Assembly: GCA_030037185.1 (NCBI GenBank)
Contig: JASHRR010000228.1
Coordinates: 1 to 11,343, forward strand
Direction of reading: 5' to 3'
Length of the DNA: 11,343 nt
From: Xanthobacteraceae bacterium
GTDB taxonomy: Bacteria; Pseudomonadota; Alphaproteobacteria; Rhizobiales; Xanthobacteraceae
Part shown: piece after piece, positions 1 through 5,686 of the stretch
How the letters are laid out: every line of letters starts with the position of its first letter
Numbering within the stretch: the first letter of the stretch is position 1
Translations under genes and position numbers: made by a program
The notes under the pieces: model-generated
Databases searched by the model: none
What the model was told of the DNA's origin: nothing
Seen by the model: only the letters and a program-made list of their open reading frames with translations

Positions 1-804
1 TTCCGGCAGGGAGTTTTCGCGAAACGGCAGCAAATGGCCTTCGAGGATGATTTCTGCACCGGCTGGTAGCGGCAAGCCGGTAACGGTCCCGGGGCAGACC
101 TCGATTGCAGCCCCCGCGATAGCCCCCGCGAACTCGTATTCGGAAACGCCGGCCGGGAGATATTCGAATCCAGCGACGAACAGCGCCGGGTCTTCACCGC
201 TGACCACGGCGAGCGGACACGGTTTGTCGCTGTCCCAATATTTTCGCGCAATGATCGCGCCGTGCCGGCCGCCGTGGTCGAACTGGATGGTAACCCGGTT
301 GCGTCCATGCACCTGCACGCGGTAGATCGAGGCATTGATCCAGCCACTCTCGGGGTCGCGCATGACCACGAGGCTGCCCGACCCGATATAGGCGCCGCCG
401 TCCTGCCTGTGCCACACCGGCGCGGGAAATCTGGCGAGGTCGACATCGTTGCCGACCTGCGAATTTTCCATGAACGCCGGGTTGGCGTGGGCGACCGGTT
501 TGTAGGGCCTCAGGCCTGCCCGTTTCACCATCCACGCCTTCAGGGCGTCGAGCGGCCGCAACATCGGGTCAATACCGAGCGCGAGCGCCGCTCTTTGCGG
601 GCTGGTCACGGCGTTCGACACGATGCGCAAGCCGGGCGGATAACCCTTGATATGGTCGAACAACAGTGCCGGACAATCCGCCATGCCGGCTGCGACCTCG
701 GTGATCGCGCCGACCTCATAAAGCGGGTCGGCGCCCACAATGCGGCGCAGCGCGCCAAGGGCGTCAACCTGGGCAATGAATTCACGAAGATCCCGGTAGG
801 GCAC
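1..804 (-). CDS. UbiD-family decarboxylase, N-terminal 268 residues (3' part outside window)
   Basis: Reverse-strand reading gives an uninterrupted 268-codon frame from a GTG at 804 to the window edge. It opens with VPYRDLREFIAQVDALGAL, the characteristic UbiD N-terminus. Further along are WHRQDGGAYIGSG (131-143) and NASIYRVQVHGRN (157-169), which carry the Asn and Tyr-Arg of the prenylated-FMN site. AEIILEG (250-256) carries the conserved acidic pair. UbiD proteins are usually about 450-500 residues, so roughly the last 45% is missing, including the later PFGE-type motif. The start is fixed by an in-frame TGA at 823-825, with GGAG ten bases before the GTG. The family performs reversible non-oxidative (de)carboxylation of aromatic or unsaturated acids with prFMN made by UbiX; no ubiX is in view. 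In this cluster a catabolic aromatic-acid decarboxylase is more likely than the ubiquinone-pathway UbiD (inference). Confidence 0.9.
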   Translation of the reverse strand, partial: MPYRDLREFIAQVDALGALRRIVGADPLYEVGAITEVAAGMADCPALLFDHIKGYPPGLRIVSNAVTSPQRAALALGIDPMLRPLDALKAWMVKRAGLRPYKPVAHANPAFMENSQVGNDVDLARFPAPVWHRQDGGAYIGSGSLVVMRDPESGWINASIYRVQVHGRNRVTIQFDHGGRHGAIIARKYWDSDKPCPLAVVSGEDPALFVAGFEYLPAGVSEYEFAGAIAGAAIEVCPGTVTGLPLPAGAEIILEGHLLPFRENSLPE

Positions 805-991
805 GGCAGCTGCGCTCCGCGTTCAAACGTCGAATGCCTGAGGGAAACGTTACCACGGCGCAGAGCCGGATCGCTTCGCCACGGGACTTTTTATGATGAC
901 AGCCGGAGATCGCGCCGCGAAGGGTTAATAGGAACGCGTCTTCGCTTCAGCCTCAATCGCCCGCGCGGGCGCGTCTGGTGCAGACAAGAGA

Positions 992-1022
992 AAAGAAAGG
1001 CGAGCCGAGCTCACCTTTCTTT
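992..1022 (-). terminator. Rho-independent terminator of the small exported-protein gene
   Basis: The minus strand reads AAAGAAAGG, T, GAGC, loop TCG, GCTC, G, CCTTTCTTT, followed by TCTCTTG. This folds into a 14-bp hairpin with one internal U-G wobble; the 3' arm and following bases are pyrimidine-rich. On the plus strand the wobble becomes a C-A mismatch, so the hairpin is complete only in the minus-strand transcript. It lies 8 bases past the stop codon at 1031 and also separates that gene from the UbiD gene. Confidence 0.75.
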
Positions 1023-1030
1023 GGCAACCT

Positions 1031-1291
1031 TCAGGGCCGATCAACCTGCGACTGCGTCGCATCACCGTCGCATTGCGGGAACGCGACGTGCACGCAGTCG
1101 TCAAGGCGGATTTGGTTTCCTCCAATGGCTGCCGACGGCAGCAACCTGCGGGTCTGAGCAACCGACCCGCGCGCGTTGGCAATGCTTGCTGATGGCCTGG
1201 CATACGCACGTGACTGCGACTGTGCCATGACCGGAGATGCCACAACCGCGATGGCGGTTGCTGCCAGGATCAGCTTAAGGCTCGTACTCAT
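1031..1291 (-). CDS. Small exported protein of unknown function (86 aa)
   Basis: A signal peptide is clear: MSTSLK, then a hydrophobic stretch at about 7-20, then SPVMA with probable signal peptidase I cleavage after Ala23. The mature part is about 63 residues, starts QSQSRAYARPSASIANAR, is polar and holds two cysteines (C66, C74) that could form a disulfide in the periplasm. No enzymatic motif is visible. Small secreted proteins of this style are frequent in Bradyrhizobium-like genomes (recollection, not searched). The ATG has GAGG five bases upstream and the gene ends just before a strong hairpin terminator, which supports an independently transcribed real gene. Function unknown. Confidence 0.72.
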   Translation of the reverse strand: MSTSLKLILAATAIAVVASPVMAQSQSRAYARPSASIANARGSVAQTRRLLPSAAIGGNQIRLDDCVHVAFPQCDGDATQSQVDRP

Positions 1292-1599
1292 ATCGACCTC
1301 GCATATCGTATCGCCCTCGCGCCGCTACGTAGCCTGCATCCCGCGCTGCACAAGAGCGATGCGGGTCACGAAATTGTGCTCGAAAATCTCCTGTTTATGC
1401 CGATTTGACGGGGTCTACCGCCACTTCATCGCGCCGCTTTTCCGGGTCGTAATTTGACGCACCGCAGCGTGCGATTCCGGCCGCATTGCGCCCCCGTGAT
1501 CGATCTCCGCGCCATATCATTGCGGGCGGTTCCGCCCACCCATGCGATTGCTTGGGCGTGGTATGCAGGAATGCCGGTCGGGGGGCCGACCTTGCTGCT
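1292..1599. other. Intergenic stretch between the EutA-like gene and the small exported-protein gene
   Basis: These 308 bases hold the 5' region of the small minus-strand gene and the 3' region of the EutA-like gene. No convincing open frame, tRNA or riboswitch was found. Two GC-rich hairpins are visible: GGGCG/CGCCC with a four-base loop at 1524-1537, and GGTCGG/CCGACC with a GGGG loop at 1576-1591. The second lies just past the EutA-like stop at 1600 and could end its transcript, but neither is followed by a T-run on the minus strand. No promoter could be placed with confidence. Confidence 0.5.
1576..1591 (-). terminator. Possible hairpin terminator after the EutA-like gene
   Basis: A perfect 6-bp stem, GGTCGG/CCGACC with a four-base loop, begins nine bases past the stop codon of the EutA-like gene. 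It lacks a T-run on either strand, so it may only stabilise the transcript or support factor-dependent termination. Confidence 0.3.
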
Positions 1600-3138
1600 T
1601 TAAATCGGCGTCGCCGCCTCTGTCGCCTTCCATTCCCGGCCGAGCGCAGCGCTCGCCGGGAAGATCAGCGATTTGATCACCACCGGCACGGCGCCGGAAC
1701 TTTCCAGCATCTCGCCGATGTCGATGAAGTCAAACTGCTTGAGCTCAAGCCCATCGATCGAGATCACCGGATTGGCAAGCTTCATTTCCTCACGAAAATG
1801 AATCCCCAAGAGTCCGCCGACATCGCCATCCCCGGCCAGCACCACCGGGAGCCCGCGCGTCAACAGGCCTCCCAGCCCCTTCACTACGCCACGGCAGAAT
1901 GCATCGAGCCGGTGAAAGGTGGCCGAGCCCGCCCACGGCACGAAAATGGCAACCGGCGATTCCGATTCGACGAGGTCCAAGTGCAGCAGGGCCTTTTGGA
2001 TGGCGGCCGCGACCGCAGTGCTGGCGATCGCATCACCCTCGAGTGCGAAATCGGGCGCGATGACAGGCAGGTTGCGCAGCGGCAGAACCTCAAGCGGTGA
2101 TACGAATATCGTGCTGCCGCTCACCTGGGTGGTGTATTGGGATGCGCCGATCACGGTCGCACGGATGCCCTGCACCGGCGGCTTGATCTCAATGCCGGCC
2201 GCAATGACGCGGTTGCGGATCTCAGCCGCGAGCAGGCTTCCGAGATCGCCGAAATTGCCGCTCTCCCAGCCATAGACATATTCGGAGACGCCGCCCGAGA
2301 ACGCCACCGTATCGATGTGGCCGGTAAAAGCGAGGGGATCGAGGCGCAGCAGGCCGGTCGTGCCGATCCGCGGGGTGCCTCCCCTCATGGCGTCGATCAG
2401 GCTGTCGGCCATGCGGGCAGCAAGCCGCCGAGCATCATCGGGCGCGAGTTCATGACCGATCTCAAGGTTGAGGCCAAGGTCCCCGCCAAAGCGGCGTCCG
2501 GCTTCCTCCAGCCGGGTGATGCGTCCTGCTGCATCGGTACAGATGAGGCGGGCCCCGACGTCGATCGCCGTTATGGCGGCGACCGCGCCGTCACGGCACA
2601 CCGCGATCTTGGAGGTGCCGCCGCCGATGTCGACATTCATGACGACGACGCCATCGCGGATCGAGCGGGCAACCGCCCCCGAGCCGTAGGCCGCCATCAC
2701 CGTCTCGAGGCCGTCGCCGGCGCTGACCGCAACGAGCTTACCGGCCTGGCGGGCGAACAATTCCCCGATGCGGCGCGCATTGCTGCGCCGCACCGCCACG
2801 CCGGTGAGAATCAGCGCGCCGGCATCGATCTCGTCCGGATCCACCATCGCGTTTTCGTATTGCTTCTCGAAAAATGCACCGAGCGCATCGGCATCAATGT
2901 CGTCTTCGGACGTATAGGGCGTGAGCAGAATGTCGGATTGATAGAAGGTCTCGCGCTGGACCACCACGTAGCGGCTGTCGAGCCGCTCAAGAACGATCCG
3001 GGAAAACACCAGATGGGAGGTCGAAGAGCCGATATCGACGCCGACGCTCAGGAGGCAGATTTCATCCTCCCCCTCGAGGCTGCGCCCCGTGCTCGAAAAG
3101 AAAATCCGGCCGCCCTGTTCGTCGGTTTCGATTTTCAT
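1600..3138 (-). CDS. eutA: EutA-family reactivating factor (ethanolamine ammonia-lyase reactivase-like ATPase)
   Basis: The 512-residue product has the actin/Hsp70-type ATPase signatures of the EutA family. The first phosphate loop is VGVDIGSSTSHLVFSR (32-47), and the second is NVDIGGGTSKIAV (168-180). The adenosine-side motif is FSGGVSEYVYG (280-290), and the tail has the family hallmark FDFIDIG (469-475) and VPVVIKSLIF (484-493). EutA exchanges inactivated adenosylcobalamin on ethanolamine ammonia-lyase EutBC. The protein is somewhat longer than E. coli EutA (about 467 residues) and carries a 30-residue N-terminal lead. The ATG has GGGAGG five bases upstream. No eutB or eutC is in the window; the neighbours are aromatic-catabolism genes, so the partner is unknown and the symbol denotes family only. 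The start codon overlaps the last codons of an iscB remnant (ATGA). Confidence 0.9.
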   Translation of the reverse strand: MKIETDEQGGRIFFSSTGRSLEGEDEICLLSVGVDIGSSTSHLVFSRIVLERLDSRYVVVQRETFYQSDILLTPYTSEDDIDADALGAFFEKQYENAMVDPDEIDAGALILTGVAVRRSNARRIGELFARQAGKLVAVSAGDGLETVMAAYGSGAVARSIRDGVVVMNVDIGGGTSKIAVCRDGAVAAITAIDVGARLICTDAAGRITRLEEAGRRFGGDLGLNLEIGHELAPDDARRLAARMADSLIDAMRGGTPRIGTTGLLRLDPLAFTGHIDTVAFSGGVSEYVYGWESGNFGDLGSLLAAEIRNRVIAAGIEIKPPVQGIRATVIGASQYTTQVSGSTIFVSPLEVLPLRNLPVIAPDFALEGDAIASTAVAAAIQKALLHLDLVESESPVAIFVPWAGSATFHRLDAFCRGVVKGLGGLLTRGLPVVLAGDGDVGGLLGIHFREEMKLANPVISIDGLELKQFDFIDIGEMLESSGAVPVVIKSLIFPASAALGREWKATEAATPI

Positions 3139-3665
3139 CCGAGCCTCCCGCGCTTATGACCTCCGGCTTCAGCCGGGCGAGGAAGCGCGGGCCGCCAGGC
3201 ATCGCCGTAGCGGTCCGCGCGATGGAGAAGTTTGCCGTGAGTATTTGGCGTTGATGGCGCCGCCAGTGCCCGCTGTGAAAGAGCGGCCGGCGCGAACGGC
3301 GACTCGTCCGACGTGGATTGCGGCCTTGTTGCCTTCTGGCGCCTCGGCCCGCACCACCTCGCCGGTTTTGAAGCCTTGAGCGAGCCCAGGCAATAGCCGC
3401 GGCGTAAACCGCGTGGGTTAAGCCTGCGACAGTCCCCTCTTGCGCCCGTTAGTCCCGATGACGGATTGTGCCAGCCGCCGAGGGTCGCGACCGCGCCCCC
3501 GCAGGCGGCTTTCGGAATGCGTTGTCGCGCGCGGTATCTGGTGCGGCCGGCGGAGGAAGCCTCGTACCGCAAGCCAGTGTCCGCCACAGCCGCGTACAAG
3601 GCCCGTCGTGTGGCGTTGACGGCGGCGGCGTCCGTCAACGGCGCCCTCGCCTGCGCTGTGCTACG
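3135..3665 (-). pseudogene. iscB: iscB remnant (RNA-guided HNH/RuvC nuclease of IS200/IS605-like elements), C-terminal part, frameshifted
   Basis: Three reading-frame pieces align in order with the C-terminal third of IscB. First comes APLTDAAAVNATRRALY followed by GRTRYRARQRIPKAACGG (about 3656-3500). Then, after a shift near 3380-3390, comes GFKTGEVVRAEAPEG and HVGRVAVRAGRSF, ending in GAINAKY. After a second shift near 3240 comes KLLHRADRYGDAWRPALPRP, running to a TGA at 3135. Intact family members read roughly PKTHALDAACVG at RuvC-III; here the segment with the catalytic Asp is missing (PKAACGG). The N-terminal RuvC-I, bridge helix and HNH parts are absent, and the remnant begins just past the cupin gene. 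It is dead as a nuclease. IscB is the transposon-encoded, omegaRNA-guided ancestor of Cas9. The omegaRNA normally lies upstream of the ORF, so it would have been lost with the 5' part. The alignment is from memory of the family. Confidence 0.82.
3163..3176. repeat. Short inverted repeat inside the iscB remnant's 3' end
   Basis: CCGGCT and AGCCGG face each other two bases apart (in practice a 5-bp stem with a four-base loop), 25 bases before the EutA-like start codon. It could be a relic of an element-end hairpin or affect translation of the EutA-like gene; neither is shown. Confidence 0.3.
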
Positions 3666-3715
3666 TGAGGCCACAATAACGTCCTCTAGGCTTCTCCGTC
3701 GACGGCCGCAACGCC

Positions 3716-4933
3716 TCAAACCCCCTTCGGCAGCTCACCCTTAAAGTTCTTGTCATAAAACTGAGGCTCCATGCGGTTGAGCACACCCTCGCGCGCGAGG
3801 ATCTCGCCATACTCCCTGGCGATGAACGGGTCCTCCATCCAGTAAGGGATGGCCGTGCCGCCTTCGGGGATGTCCATGGCGGTGTAGTCGGTGTGGATCT
3901 CGCCGGGCGGACCGGGCTCGCGGCCCGGATTGTAGGGGCCGAACCAGGCGGTGAGCCGCAGCGGTTCGCGGGATGCGCCGAAATGCTGGTGGTTCCAGCG
4001 CGCACCGCCTGGCGCGGCCGACACCATCCCCACCGGCTCGTAGTCGACGCGCTTGACGAGGTGGGCCTTGCCGTCGCGCCACGGCGCGACGCCGGCATGT
4101 TCGGGCCACGTATAGGTGTAGCCTTTGCCCCTGATGCAGATGAGCACGGCCGCCGAGGTGTGGGCGTGGGCCTTGGAGTAGCGGCCGTTCTCGTGCTGGC
4201 CGATCCAAAGGTAGAACGTGTTGCCGGTCATGAAAGGCTCGACGCGACGCCAACCCGGCGAGCGGCGGTTGTCAAGGGGCAGATCGCAGTTGATGATATC
4301 CGGTATGAAGTTGGTGCGCCGCATGGCGAGCCCGCGCACCGGGTCCGGCTCGATGTCGTCCTTGTACTTGTAGAAATCATCGGCGCCGCTGAAACGGTCA
4401 CGGAACAGGTAAGGGCAGTCGAAGATCGCTTCGACGTTGTTGAGGAGATTCATCAGGTTCGGCGCCGTCGTGCCGCCGAGCAGCAGCGCCGGGCTTGAGC
4501 TTGCGTTGACGATGCGGTGCCAGGCGTTCACCGGAATCGAGAACAGCGACCCCTGTTGCCATTCGAACACGTGGCGCCTGGAGTCGGTATCGAGCCAAAC
4601 TTCCGTGGTGCCGCGCCCCTCGACGACAAAATAGACTTCTTCGTAAAGGTGTTTCTCGGCATTGAGCGCCCCCGCGCCCGGCACCTCGACCAGGTAGCAA
4701 CCCCATTTGCCCTCGGTGCCGTGCAGCTGAATATAGGTACCGCGGCCGCCCAGGCGCCGCCACGGTGCAAGCGGCAGATTTTGCACTTTGCTGACGCCGA
4801 TATCGCGAAAGACCGGAATACCCTCAGACTCCATGAAGAGATCGTAGGGCGTCTTTGGTCGGCCAAACTTGCCGAAGCCGGCGCGCCTGCCGGCCGTGGG
4901 CTCGTGCCAGTGGGAACCAGGAACGTCGTGCAT
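3716..4933 (-). CDS. Bicupin protein (405 aa), probable metal-dependent enzyme of aromatic catabolism
   Basis: Two cupin barrels can be traced. The first has HLYEEVYFVVEGRG (95-108) and GSLFSIPVNAWHRIVN (128-143), which resemble cupin motifs 1 and 2. The second has HAHTSAAVLICIRGKGYTY (257-275) and WNHQHFGAS (313-321), giving candidate metal ligands His257, His259 and His317. Bicupins include gentisate/salicylate 1,2-dioxygenase-like ring-cleaving enzymes, but the exact gentisate dioxygenase motifs are not matched, so the activity is open. The chosen start ATG at 4931-4933 has GAGGA seven bases upstream and opens MHDVPGSHWHEP. A longer frame to 5071 would add 46 residues encoded by repeat-like intergenic DNA and is rejected. 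It is probably cotranscribed with the ferredoxin gene 177 bases upstream, though the gap leaves room for a separate promoter. Confidence 0.85.
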   Translation of the reverse strand: MHDVPGSHWHEPTAGRRAGFGKFGRPKTPYDLFMESEGIPVFRDIGVSKVQNLPLAPWRRLGGRGTYIQLHGTEGKWGCYLVEVPGAGALNAEKHLYEEVYFVVEGRGTTEVWLDTDSRRHVFEWQQGSLFSIPVNAWHRIVNASSSPALLLGGTTAPNLMNLLNNVEAIFDCPYLFRDRFSGADDFYKYKDDIEPDPVRGLAMRRTNFIPDIINCDLPLDNRRSPGWRRVEPFMTGNTFYLWIGQHENGRYSKAHAHTSAAVLICIRGKGYTYTWPEHAGVAPWRDGKAHLVKRVDYEPVGMVSAAPGGARWNHQHFGASREPLRLTAWFGPYNPGREPGPPGEIHTDYTAMDIPEGGTAIPYWMEDPFIAREYGEILAREGVLNRMEPQFYDKNFKGELPKGV

Positions 4934-4992
4934 GGGCGGGTCCTCTGATGCGTGGCTGCGAATTTGTGATGTTATAGCCCGGCGGTCCGGTT

Positions 4993-5008
4993 GTCCGCAA
5001 AAGCGGAC
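4993..5008. repeat. Perfect hairpin GTCCGC-AAAA-GCGGAC
   Basis: A 6-bp perfect stem with an AAAA loop sits between the ferredoxin and cupin genes. Similar GTCCGC...GCGGAC motifs recur between genes in Bradyrhizobium-type genomes and are often miscalled as short proteins beginning MSA.K (recollection). Likely a dispersed-repeat remnant that the ferredoxin-cupin transcript would carry as a stem-loop. Confidence 0.4.
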
Positions 5009-5046
5009 TTCACATCCTGTTGGAGCAAGCAGCTGGGGTGGAAAAA

Positions 5047-5077
5047 GGCGGGTACGCTTCGCTTTGCCCACGCTGCG
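5047..5077. repeat. Dispersed intergenic repeat resembling the GTGGGCAAAGCGAAGCGTGC family
   Basis: The core GGTACGCTTCGCTTTGCC, flanked by GGC(G) and CAC, closely resembles a short partly palindromic sequence that I recall as scattered between genes of Bradyrhizobium and relatives, with a few substitutions. It lies between the ferredoxin stop and the cupin start. Its presence supports the taxonomic guess and argues against coding in the upstream extension of the cupin frame. Confidence 0.45.
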
Positions 5078-5110
5078 TTGCTTCCATGTGATGCAATCCG
5101 CCGTCTGCCT

Positions 5111-5419
5111 TTACACCTCGATCACGACCTTCCCGTTGTCAACCGAGGTCCGATAGGTTTTCATCGGGATCATGCAGGGCGGCATGACCACCTCGCCGGT
5201 GCGGATGTTGAACTGGCCATTGTGGAAGTTGCACTCGACCACGTCGCCCTCGATGTAGCCCTCCGATAACGAACCCGGCCCATGCGTGCACTGGTCATCG
5301 AGAACGTAGAACTCGCCATCGACGTTAAAGACCGCCAAAGTCAATCCGCTTTTCTCCACCTTGAGCGCGGCGCCGACCGCGACATCATCGGCGTTGCAGA
5401 GTTCGATCTTTGACGCCAT
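5111..5419 (-). CDS. Rieske [2Fe-2S] ferredoxin of a ring-hydroxylating/O-demethylating oxygenase
   Basis: The 102-residue product has the Rieske ligand set C44-T-H46-G and C63-N-F-H66, spaced as in the small ferredoxins of naphthalene/biphenyl-type oxygenases (CTHG...CNFHNG). The length is typical of such soluble ferredoxins (100-110 residues), with no membrane segment. It would carry electrons in the cytoplasm from the ferredoxin reductase at 7503-8738 to the oxygenase at 5687-6973. These are encoded on the opposite strand from a shared divergent control region. The ATG has AAGGG six bases upstream. The oxygenase subunit carries its own Rieske centre, so this is the separate carrier of a three-component system. 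Function is firm at family level; the substrate is not. Confidence 0.92.
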   Translation of the reverse strand: MASKIELCNADDVAVGAALKVEKSGLTLAVFNVDGEFYVLDDQCTHGPGSLSEGYIEGDVVECNFHNGQFNIRTGEVVMPPCMIPMKTYRTSVDNGKVVIEV

Positions 5420-5465
5420 GGCAGCCCTTGATAGCAGTGCTTAGGTCGCTTCGCGCCGCACTTCG

Positions 5466-5494
5466 TTGACGCCAGAAGAGCCGCAGGGTACTTT
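5466..5494 (+). promoter_or_regulatory. Candidate sigma-70-like promoter for the oxygenase operon
   Basis: TTGACG (5466-5471) and TACTTT (5489-5494) are separated by 17 bases and face the oxygenase gene. The -35 matches consensus at five of six positions, the -10 at only three, as is common in alphaproteobacteria. This predicts a leader of about 185 bases before the GTG at 5687. Confidence 0.3.
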
Positions 5495-5540
5495 GGCGAA
5501 GCTGAAAATACGGCGTTTTGCGAGGGTTTGTTCGAATCTC

Positions 5541-5569
5541 CATAGACCATAGGCATCATCGCAGGTCAA
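5541..5569 (-). promoter_or_regulatory. Candidate sigma-70-like promoter for the ferredoxin-cupin genes
   Basis: On the minus strand TTGACC (5569-5564) and TCTATG (5546-5541) are 17 bases apart and face the ferredoxin gene. The -35 is a five-of-six match and the -10 weak. With the plus-strand candidate at 5466 it would give overlapping divergent transcription. A short direct repeat CCATAG-A-CCATAG (5540-5552) coincides with this -10 and could be a regulator contact site (inference). Confidence 0.28.
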
Positions 5570-5686
5570 TGCAGCGTCCGCCGCGGTCGCTCCGCAGCCG
5601 GGCGCGAGCCCCCGTTCATCGATCTTGGCTCCGGAGTTTCGGCCCCACCACCGCGAACGCGCCTCACCCTGATGCGGAGGAGCCCC

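Noticed and set aside
262..1230. 322-codon plus-strand open frame
   Set aside because: It is antisense to the UbiD and small exported-protein genes, is Arg/His-rich and has no recognisable domain; a shadow of high-GC coding DNA.
2137..3159. 340-codon plus-strand open frame opposite the EutA-like gene
   Set aside because: The minus-strand frame carries complete EutA motifs; the plus frame has shadow-like composition and no domain.
3666..3715. Possible omegaRNA or further iscB sequence next to the remnant
   Set aside because: The omegaRNA lies upstream of the full iscB gene; here the N-terminal and HNH parts are gone, and the 50 bases left show no IscB similarity in any frame.
4934..5071. 46-residue N-terminal extension of the cupin protein
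   Set aside because: It crosses intergenic repeat elements, and a good ribosome site precedes the ATG at 4931-4933.
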